Shown piece after piece: positions 1 to 4,947 of a DNA stretch of 5,499 bases. Below the pieces are notes generated by a model. The model worked only from the letters and a program-made list of their open reading frames with translations. It searched no databases and was not told where the DNA came from. Made by a program: the position numbers and the translations under genes. This DNA is from JANXDG01 sp964561135. GTDB taxonomy: Bacteria; Elusimicrobiota; Endomicrobiia; DTEH01. Numbering within the stretch: the stretch's first letter is position 1; every line of letters begins with the position of its first letter. The DNA lies in NCBI GenBank assembly GCA_964561135.1, contig CAZLOB010000078.1:1-5499 (forward strand). The letters run 5' to 3'.

Positions 1-527
1 ATTACTCCAAGCAATGCAGGAATAACTGACCATAAAAAAACTTTTTTAAACGGTATATTATCTTTTGAATATAAAAATAAAAGATAAACAATTATTACAC
101 CTAATGTTGCACCAAAAGTATCCATTGCACGATGTAGCCCAAAAACTTTACCTTTTTTCTCATCAGTAGTAGATTCTGAGATTAACGCATCTCTTGGTGC
201 TGTTCTTATACCTTTGCCAACCCTGTCAATAAATCTTGCAAACAAGACGAAAATCCAGTTTGTGCTTAAATATAAAAGTATTTTACCAAATGCTGACGAA
301 GAATAACCTGCTATTACGAACGGTTTTCTTTTTTTAAGTTTGTCTGAAATACCGCCAGAGAAAACCCTAAGTAAGTTCGCGATACTTTCTGCTATACCTT
401 CAATAATCCCTATAATTGTATACGGTGTGTTTAAAGACGCAAGATATAAACCTAATATAGGATAAACCATCTCAGAAGAAATATCTGTTAATAAACTTGT
501 TAATCCTAACAAAATTATGTTTTTCAT
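1..527 (-). CDS. Major facilitator superfamily transporter, N-terminal part (3' end outside window)
   Basis: Inner-membrane secondary transporter of the MFS_1 type; substrate unknown. The reading frame is open from ATG at 527 down to the window edge and gives 175 residues of a protein normally near 400. The N-terminus (TSLLTDISSEMVYPILGLYL, residues 10-29) is typical of this MFS subgroup and supports ATG 527 as the start. The cytoplasmic loop between helices 2 and 3 carries the MFS motif A, G59-I-S-D62 followed by K-K-R-K-P69. A second signature, RFIDRVGKGIRTAPRDALI, covers residues 98-116. Hydrophobic stretches before, between and after these fit the first four to five helices. No Shine-Dalgarno sequence precedes the ATG: a REP-like hairpin stem begins 7 bp upstream. 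It lies downstream of the envelope operon but is separated from it by 366 bp of repeats, so it is probably functionally unrelated. The family call is firm; the substrate cannot be given. Confidence 0.9.
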   Translation of the reverse strand, partial: MKNIILLGLTSLLTDISSEMVYPILGLYLASLNTPYTIIGIIEGIAESIANLLRVFSGGISDKLKKRKPFVIAGYSSSAFGKILLYLSTNWIFVLFARFIDRVGKGIRTAPRDALISESTTDEKKGKVFGLHRAMDTFGATLGVIIVYLLFLYSKDNIPFKKVFLWSVIPALLGV

Positions 528-534
528 AATTTTT

Positions 535-557
535 GCAAGGCTAAAGCCTTGCCCTAC
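535..557 (-). repeat. Solitary REP-like hairpin, type A (A1), in the 5' leader of the MFS gene
   Basis: Read on the minus strand, this is head GTAGG, stem GCAAGGC, loop TTTA, then the matching stem GCCTTGC. The palindrome is perfect over 7 bp. It has no inverted partner on its left, unlike most other copies. The hairpin ends 7 bp before the MFS start codon, where a ribosome binding site would normally be. Exact copies recur at 863-885 and 3437-3459. Confidence 0.9.
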
Positions 558-582
558 AAATAAAAGATATAAAAAAACTAAC

Positions 583-666
583 GAAGGGCAAACCTTTAGG
601 TTTGCAATTATTAAACATGGCTACATGCCAAAGGCAGTTCGCCTCCGACGAAAAGCCATGCCATAT
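583..666. repeat. Decayed inverted REP-like pair, type B plus type C (B1-C1)
   Basis: The left half is a type B hairpin: stem GCAAACC, loop TTTA, stem GGTTTGC at 588-605, with a degenerate head GAAGG at 583-587. After an 11-base AT-rich linker comes a type C hairpin. Its outer stem is CATGGCT (616-622) with AGCCATG (654-660), and its inner stem is AGGC (632-635) with GCCT (641-644). The expected right-hand head CCCTAC is degraded to CCATAT. It aligns base for base with the better-preserved pair at 724-806, and several stem differences are compensated. It is probably an older, inactive copy. Confidence 0.8.
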
Positions 667-715
667 AGTGTAATATTAAAAATACACAGTGTAGTGTAAT
701 AATTAAAAAATTATA
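666..715. repeat. Imperfect AT-rich tandem repeat
   Basis: Two approximate units starting TAGTGTAATA followed by an A-run and ending in ATACAC or TTATAC lie at about 666-687 and 692-715, between two REP-like pairs. Similarity is visible by eye but imperfect, and low-complexity AT sequence makes a chance match possible. No function is apparent. Confidence 0.45.
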
Positions 716-723
716 CAAAAACT

Positions 724-885
724 GTAGGGCAAACCTTCAGGTTTGCATAAATGTTACACGGCTTCTACCAGAGGTAGCCCACCTCTAGCGGGAAGCCGTG
801 CCCTACAAATATAAAACAATATTTAATTCGTAGGGCAAACCTTTAGGTTTGCAATATATCCCGCAAGGCTAAAGCCTTGCCCTAC
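724..885. repeat. 162-bp composite REP/BIME-like element, copy 1 (B2-C2 plus B3-A2)
   Basis: Four hairpins form two inverted pairs with outward-facing GTAGG heads. Pair one (724-806) is type B (head 724-728, stems 729-735 and 740-746, loop TTCA) facing type C. The type C outer stem is CACGGCTTC (757-765) with GAAGCCGTG (792-800), a perfect 9 bp. Its inner stem is AGAGGT (770-775) with ACCTCT (781-786), and its head CCTAC is at 802-806. A 23-bp AT-rich spacer (807-829) leads to pair two (830-885): type B (head 830-834, hairpin 835-852) facing type A (863-880, head CCTAC 881-885). The same 162-bp unit lies at 3531-3692. The architecture matches REP/BIME elements moved in trans by TnpA-REP proteins; that mechanism is inferred. 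The element ends 8 bp past the stop codon of the barrel gene. Confidence 0.88.
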
Positions 886-893
886 ATGTTTAG

Positions 894-2009
894 TCAAAAA
901 TAATAATTTATTCTTAACAAATACAAATAGTTATGTGGTAAAAAATAAAACTCGTCTTTTTTTGCACTGACAATGTTTTTTATAAATTCTATTGATAAAG
1001 AAATGTTTTCAAATCGTTCAAAAGAAATTTTGGGATATAAGAACATACCAAAACTGTCTAAATTTGTCAATATGTTTAGACAAAAATAAATATCGTATAG
1101 CATTTCATAGGTCAAACTTAAAAACAAATAATTTTTTGAAAAATACCCTGGAATAAAAAATCCAGAGTGTGCTATATAATCAGATGAAGATTTTATTGTT
1201 TCGTATAACTGTTGTGCGTTTTTATTATCGTAGCCATTTTCGTTATAAAAATATTCTGTTAATAAAAAACTTTTTTGTGAAATCCTTTTGTTAAGATTTA
1301 TCAAAACTTGACTAAAGTTTTTGTCTTTGTTTAAATTAAGTGCATATTCTGCTGCTAATATAAATCCTTTTAAATCATACGAAGTGTATATCCCAACTAA
1401 ATAGTTGTCAGAATTTTGTTTGTTGTAGCTACTTACGAATCCAAATTCTAAATTCTCAAACAATAAACTATAAGTTTGCAAACCAAATTTTGATTTGGAC
1501 AAATCAGATGAAAAAACATTTGTTGTCAAAACAACACAGAATGATAAATTTGAAGGTAAGTTTAGAAATTTTGTTAAATCAAAACTTGTTTTTATACCAT
1601 CAACACCAAATTTGTATTTCGTAGGATTATAAATATCTTTTGGTTTATCAATATTGTTTACAGCACTCCATAAATAACCAACACCAAAATCTATTCTTTG
1701 TCTGCCAAGTTTAAAAGAAAAGATCTCAGTTGGACTTATCAAAACATATGCTTGGTCTAAGCTGTTTGTATAAATATTGTTTATAAAATCATATCTTATT
1801 CTGTCCTCAAGATAAAATCTGTTAGTTTTGGTATCATCTAACAAAATTTTTAGTTCGTTATATCCGTAGTATTTTTGAAAATTTAATCCTTCAAAAAAAT
1901 CTCTTTTGTTATAGCAGATTTCTGTAAAAAAAAGTTCAAAGTCGCCATTGAAATCAATACAAAATAAGTTTGAAGTAAGAAGTAATAAAAACAAAATTTT
2001 TTTCTTCAT
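894..2009 (-). CDS. Predicted outer-membrane beta-barrel (porin-like) protein
   Basis: A 371-residue secreted protein, probably an outer-membrane barrel. A signal peptide is evident: MKKK followed by a hydrophobic run, ending near SNLFC17, with the mature chain starting around IDFNGDF. The rest shows alternating aromatic and polar strands, no hydrophobic helices, and a C-terminal strand ending RINYYF; a terminal aromatic residue is the usual BAM recognition signal. The segment LDQAYV (84-89), then KLGRQRIDFGVGYLWS (100-115) and DIYNP (125-129), resembles the conserved core of DUF1302/alginate-export-like porins, which have a similar GRQ...WG...NP pattern; this is from memory, not a search. 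The ATG overlaps the stop of the upstream ATPase gene (ATGA, 2006-2009). With no clear Shine-Dalgarno site of its own, it is probably translated by coupling. This links an outer-membrane protein to the ABC exporter, perhaps as acceptor or exit partner. Barrel is confident; transport role is inference. Confidence 0.8.
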   Translation of the reverse strand: MKKKILFLLLLTSNLFCIDFNGDFELFFTEICYNKRDFFEGLNFQKYYGYNELKILLDDTKTNRFYLEDRIRYDFINNIYTNSLDQAYVLISPTEIFSFKLGRQRIDFGVGYLWSAVNNIDKPKDIYNPTKYKFGVDGIKTSFDLTKFLNLPSNLSFCVVLTTNVFSSDLSKSKFGLQTYSLLFENLEFGFVSSYNKQNSDNYLVGIYTSYDLKGFILAAEYALNLNKDKNFSQVLINLNKRISQKSFLLTEYFYNENGYDNKNAQQLYETIKSSSDYIAHSGFFIPGYFSKNYLFLSLTYEMLYDIYFCLNILTNLDSFGMFLYPKISFERFENISLSIEFIKNIVSAKKDEFYFLPHNYLYLLRINYYF

Positions 2010-2677
2010 TCTATTTTATCAATTCTACCATCAATAAGATAAACTTTTTTTTCTAAAAAGTTTATCAATCTTGGGTCATGTGTTGAGATAACAAATGTTG
2101 TATTATATTTTTCATCCATGTATTTCATAAGTTCAACAATTTTTGCTCCAGTTTCTGAATCAAGATTTGCTGTTGGTTCATCTGCTAAAACAATCTTTGG
2201 TTTCTTTACTAAAGCACGTGCTATTGCAACACGTTGCCTTTGTCCACCTGAAAGATCCTCTGGTTTTCTAAACGCTAAATCTTTTATTCCAACATTTTCT
2301 AACATCTCCATTACCATTTTGTATCTATCCATTTTGTTTATTCCTAACGCTATAAGTGGTAACTCTACATTTTCAAACACAGTAAGTACAGGTATAAGAT
2401 TAAATGTTTGAAAGATAAAACCAATTTTTTGCCTTCTTAGGAAAGTAAGTTGTTTTTCATTCATTTGTGTTATATCTTGTCCATCAATGTAGATTTTACC
2501 TTTTGTAGGAACATCAATACAACCTATAAGATTTAATAGTGTAGTTTTACCTGAACCTGAGGGGCCTATTACACCAGTAAATTCTGCTTCTTTTATCTCT
2601 AAATTTATATTTTTTAAAGCAACAACTTCTGTTTTGCCAAGTTGATAAATTTTTGTAAGATTTTCAATTTTTATCAT
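2006..2677 (-). CDS. LolD/MacB-type ABC transporter ATP-binding protein
   Basis: A cytoplasmic ATPase of 223 residues that should energise the FtsX-type permeases encoded upstream. All nucleotide-binding motifs are intact: Walker A GPSGSGKT (38-45), Q-loop Q90 in FQTFNL, signature LSGGQ (142-146), Walker B IVLADEP (162-168, E167 catalytic), D-loop NLD (171-173) and switch H200. The sequence NLIPVLTVFENVELPL after the Q-loop is typical of the LolD/MacB/FtsE group. I place the start at ATG 2677 (MIKIENLTKIY), which aligns with family N-termini. An in-frame ATG at 2713 would add 12 unlikely residues and overlap the preceding stop codon. GGAGG at 2690-2694 is 12 bases from this ATG, longer than usual (see the leader entry). 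The gene follows the LolA-like gene by 22 bp and overlaps the barrel gene by 4 bp. It could be called LolD, but sequence alone does not separate lipoprotein release from other MacB-like export. Confidence 0.95.
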   Translation of the reverse strand: MIKIENLTKIYQLGKTEVVALKNINLEIKEAEFTGVIGPSGSGKTTLLNLIGCIDVPTKGKIYIDGQDITQMNEKQLTFLRRQKIGFIFQTFNLIPVLTVFENVELPLIALGINKMDRYKMVMEMLENVGIKDLAFRKPEDLSGGQRQRVAIARALVKKPKIVLADEPTANLDSETGAKIVELMKYMDEKYNTTFVISTHDPRLINFLEKKVYLIDGRIDKIE

Positions 2678-2694
2678 AGATACATTTTGCCTCC
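2674..2694 (-). promoter_or_regulatory. Shine-Dalgarno site and possible three-codon leader frame before the ATPase gene
   Basis: GGAGG (2694-2690 on the minus strand) is the only good ribosome binding site before the ATPase. It lies 12 bases from the chosen ATG at 2677 but only 4 bases from another ATG at 2685. That second ATG opens a three-codon frame (Met-Tyr-Leu) whose TGA (2676-2674) overlaps the ATPase start. Ribosomes could start on either one. The site itself is certain; a leader-peptide role is speculative. Confidence 0.5.
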
Positions 2695-2699
2695 GTTTG

Positions 2700-3410
2700 T
2701 TATTTTGCAACAACAGATGGTGAAAAAATTATATCTTTTATTTGTTTTTGTTGTAAATTTTCTAAAACAACTTTTGTATAGTTTTTTTGGTTTAACATAT
2801 CTATTACCGTTATTACCGATGGTCTTATTTTACCTGAAAAGTCTTTGGGTTCAGAAAATTCTATTATTTTTATAAGATCGCCTGATAATGTATAAAGTTC
2901 TTCTTTAGTCGGCAAAATATGTCTTTTATCAACATCAACTATTACTTTTGGATAAGAAACATTTTTATTTGTTGCAGTGAGTTCTAATTTATAGTGTTTA
3001 TCTGTTTCTTTTAAAATTTTTGCTTTATAGTCATTTTTTAAATCATAATCCATAAGGTCACGATTCGTAAAAGATGTTCCCATAAAACTATCTTTTGCTG
3101 AAAGACGAAGTGGTTTTGAAACAGAAGGAACAAACAACCACATATTGTCTTTCACTAACAAAATTTTTTTACCTTTTTCTCTTGCAGGTTCTAAAAACTC
3201 CATAAGTGTACCTTTGTCTTTTTTGTAATAAATTTTTGCTTTTAAAGTTTTATAAAGTTTTCCTTCTTTGTAATCTAAAATAGACATTAACATCTCGCCT
3301 TCGTCAAACATTAGGTTTTTATCCATTGTTTCAACAATTTCGTCTGCAGTAAGACAAAATAAGTTGGTTGAAAAAATGAAAAGTAATGATATTAGTATAA
3401 ATTTTTTCAT
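2700..3410 (-). CDS. LolA-like outer membrane lipoprotein-sorting protein (COG2834 type)
   Basis: A 236-residue exported protein, probably a periplasmic carrier of lipid or lipoprotein. Signal peptide: MKKF, a hydrophobic run, ending near TNLFC19 or after LTA22. The cysteine is preceded by phenylalanine and so does not fit a normal lipobox. The mature chain starts with DEIVETMDKN, as LolA-like proteins commonly do. It then carries the conserved blocks of this family: TLMEFLEPAREKGKKIL (68-84), NMWLFVPSVSKPLRL (89-103) and DSFMGTSFTNRDL (107-119). The last block resembles the 'SFMGtdFt..D' motif of the COG2834/PF17131-type proteins often encoded beside FtsX-like permeases or RND/MMPL lipid transporters. 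The length is normal. The start is supported by AAGGAG five bases upstream. It is the first gene of the lower half of the operon, immediately after the repeat-filled gap, followed 22 bp later by the ATPase. The cargo is not known. Confidence 0.9.
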   Translation of the reverse strand: MKKFILISLLFIFSTNLFCLTADEIVETMDKNLMFDEGEMLMSILDYKEGKLYKTLKAKIYYKKDKGTLMEFLEPAREKGKKILLVKDNMWLFVPSVSKPLRLSAKDSFMGTSFTNRDLMDYDLKNDYKAKILKETDKHYKLELTATNKNVSYPKVIVDVDKRHILPTKEELYTLSGDLIKIIEFSEPKDFSGKIRPSVITVIDMLNQKNYTKVVLENLQQKQIKDIIFSPSVVAK

Positions 3411-3415
3411 AAAAA

Positions 3416-3421
3416 CTCCTT
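3416..3421 (-). promoter_or_regulatory. Shine-Dalgarno site of the LolA-like gene
   Basis: AAGGAG on the minus strand with a 5-base spacer to ATG 3410. This is a strong, canonical site. It shows that this organism uses Shine-Dalgarno initiation, which matters for the MFS gene that lacks one. Confidence 0.85.
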
Positions 3422-3436
3422 GTTAAATTTTTTATT

Positions 3437-3459
3437 GCAAGGCTAAAGCCTTGCCCTAC
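3437..3459 (-). repeat. Solitary REP-like hairpin, type A (A3), in the 5' leader of the LolA-like gene
   Basis: Identical in all 23 bases to the solitary copy before the MFS gene and to the copy at 863-885: head GTAGG, stem GCAAGGC, loop TTTA, stem GCCTTGC on the minus strand. It has no partner on its left. It ends 15 bp before the Shine-Dalgarno site of the LolA-like gene. No T-run follows the stem on the minus strand, so it does not look like an intrinsic terminator. Confidence 0.9.
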
Positions 3460-3534
3460 GATTTTTATAATTTTTATGCCTACGATTTTTATAATTTTTA
3501 TGAAAATGTATTTATAATTTTTATGAAAATGTAG
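3455..3534. repeat. AT-rich tandem repeat that includes a REP head
   Basis: A 24-bp unit starting CCTACGA and ending TTTTTATG is present twice without mismatch (3455-3478 and 3479-3502). A related 23-bp unit starting AAAATGTA follows at 3503-3525, and its first eight bases recur at 3526-3533. All three full units share the 15 bases TTTATAATTTTTATG. The first unit begins inside the head of the adjacent type A hairpin, so the duplication copied part of the REP-like element. On the minus strand these units give several TATAAT-like strings, but I see no convincing promoter with a -35 box. Confidence 0.85.
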
Positions 3535-3692
3535 TGCAAACCTTCAGGTTTGCATAAATGTTGTACGGCTGCTACCAGAGATAGCACACCTCTGGCAGAA
3601 AGTCGTGCCCTACAAATATAAAACAATATTTAATTCGTAGGGCAAACCTTTAGGTTTGCGATATATTATGCAATGCTAAAGCGTTGCCCTAC
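3531..3692. repeat. 162-bp composite REP/BIME-like element, copy 2 (B4-C3 plus B5-A4)
   Basis: Same length and order as the copy at 724-885, with about 16 substitutions and no indels by hand alignment (roughly 90% identity). Pair one: type B (head GTAGT 3531-3535, hairpin 3536-3553) facing type C (3563-3608, head CCTAC 3609-3613). The outer stem of C is ACGGCT with AGTCGT (one wobble); the inner stem is CCAGAG with CTCTGG. The 23-bp AT-rich spacer (3614-3636) is identical in both copies. Pair two: type B (head 3637-3641, hairpin 3642-3659) facing type A (3670-3687, head 3688-3692). In this type A copy the fifth stem pair has changed on both sides, giving T-G on the plus strand. The element ends 13 bp beyond the stop codon of the upstream permease gene. 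Confidence 0.88.
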
Positions 3693-3705
3693 GAGTTCTA
3701 CAAAG

Positions 3706-4947
3706 TCAATTTGTTCTCAAAGCATCTGCGATAACAAGTTTCACTGCACGCCTTGATGGAAAAAATGTTCCTAAATATGATGAAACTAAACCTAAAAATA
3801 TACTTATAATAGCATCGCTAAAAGTAGGTCTTGAAATTATTTTAAATATAGGAATGTTAATTACTTCACTCATACCAGAATATTCTATACCCCAAAAGTA
3901 TAAATAAAAGTTTGGTATACTACCTAAAATTATCCCTAAGATGCCACCTATAACACCTATTACTAAACCTTCATAGATAAAAAGTTTGAAAACTTCTGAC
4001 TTGTAAAACCCTAAAGCACGAATTGTCCCTATTTCTTTTGTTCTTTCATAAAAGTTCATGTACATTGTTGCAACTATAGTAGAGATACTTATAAAAATAA
4101 GAATACCTAAAAATATTGCATAAAATATACTATCACCTTGTTCGTTTTCTAATAATGCTTGTCCGTAATACTCCCAAGATTTAATATCTAAGTTTTCATC
4201 TAAAATTTTTTTCAATTCTTGTTCTGTTTTTTTAACAACATTCATATTTTTTAAGAAAACAATTAGTTTGTTTACTGAATTTTCTGTATCGCATAAAAGA
4301 TTCACATTATGTAGTGTGGTAAATATAGTGTTTTTGTCAAGTTTATGAAATCCTGTTTCATAAATTCCTACAACTGTTAAAGAAATAATATTTGGTGTGT
4401 TATAAATTGTTTGTGTTTGTAAGAAACACACATCACCAACTTTTAAATTAAAAAGTTCAGCAAGTTTCTTACCAATAACAACACCATCATTTGGTTTTTC
4501 TAAAAACCTACCTTCTTTTATACTTTGTGCAACAATATAAGAATTTTTTTCGTTTTCAGGTATGCAACCAATAATAGTTATTGGCATTTTTTCTTTTGTA
4601 TTACTGAAAAAACCAAAAGTTATGATACGTGGTAAAACTTCAATAACTTCCGGCAACAAATTTATTTTTTGACAAACTTTAGTATAGTTTTTTATCAAAT
4701 TTTTTTCTTTTATATAATCCTGATATTTTTTATCATCAAAAAATTTTGTGTGTATCTGTATATGACCTGATTCATATTTTATAAACGCTTCGCGCATCAT
4801 ATAAATATATGTCCCACGATAGTATCCTAAAAAGAAAAACAAAATGCCTACTGAAAACGTTACACTTAAAATGCTTAATATGCTACGTCGTTTTTGTCTT
4901 GATAGGTTCTTTATAGCAATTAATAAAAGTTTTATTTCTTTATACAT
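3706..4947 (-). CDS. FtsX/LolC/MacB-type ABC transporter permease (second of two)
   Basis: A 413-residue inner-membrane permease with the full four-helix MacB/LolC layout. A short cytoplasmic N-terminus with NLSRQKRRS (14-22) is followed by TM1 (about 24-45), a large periplasmic domain (about 46-270), TM2 (about 274-298), TM3 (about 323-348) and TM4 (about 377-396). The segment ERTKEIGTIRALGF (301-314) after TM2 is the characteristic FtsX-family motif at the ATPase interface. The tail SRRAVKLVIADALR is typical of the family's 'P...A...P..aLR' ending. The periplasmic domain would contact the cargo or the LolA-like partner. It overlaps the preceding permease gene by 8 bp and is probably translationally coupled. 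The two permeases likely form a heterodimer, like LolC with LolE, driven by the ATPase encoded at 2006-2677. The repeat-filled gap follows 13 bp after its stop codon. Substrate unknown; LolC or LolE orthology is not provable here. Confidence 0.93.
   Translation of the reverse strand: MYKEIKLLLIAIKNLSRQKRRSILSILSVTFSVGILFFFLGYYRGTYIYMMREAFIKYESGHIQIHTKFFDDKKYQDYIKEKNLIKNYTKVCQKINLLPEVIEVLPRIITFGFFSNTKEKMPITIIGCIPENEKNSYIVAQSIKEGRFLEKPNDGVVIGKKLAELFNLKVGDVCFLQTQTIYNTPNIISLTVVGIYETGFHKLDKNTIFTTLHNVNLLCDTENSVNKLIVFLKNMNVVKKTEQELKKILDENLDIKSWEYYGQALLENEQGDSIFYAIFLGILIFISISTIVATMYMNFYERTKEIGTIRALGFYKSEVFKLFIYEGLVIGVIGGILGIILGSIPNFYLYFWGIEYSGMSEVINIPIFKIISRPTFSDAIISIFLGLVSSYLGTFFPSRRAVKLVIADALRTN

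Noticed and set aside
517..699. Plus-strand 60-codon open frame
   Set aside because: It starts inside the MFS gene on the other strand and runs through the REP-like hairpins; its residues are simply translated repeat. No ribosome binding site or family resemblance.
528..893. CRISPR array
   Set aside because: The repeats are short palindromes in alternating orientation with irregular spacing, and the spacers are AT-rich or repeated between copies; there are no cas genes.
2118..2411. Plus-strand 97-codon open frame
   Set aside because: Lies wholly antisense within the ATPase gene, whose motifs are all intact; composition is that of a shadow frame.
2678..2713. Extension of the ATPase to an upstream in-frame ATG at 2713
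   Set aside because: The added residues (LQNNKRRQNVS) do not fit the family N-terminus, would overlap the LolA-like stop codon, and GGAGG lies downstream of that ATG.
2642..2875. Plus-strand 77-codon hydrophobic frame
   Set aside because: Antisense to the start of the ATPase gene and the end of the LolA-like gene; the hydrophobicity comes from reading AT-rich coding sequence backwards.
3437..3692. REP-like hairpins as intrinsic terminators
   Set aside because: None is followed by a clear T-run in the direction of transcription, and the same hairpins also lie just before start codons.
3411..3705. Remnant insertion sequence with transposase
   Set aside because: No coding frame of useful length and no transposase motif on either strand in this gap; only hairpins and AT tandem repeats are present.
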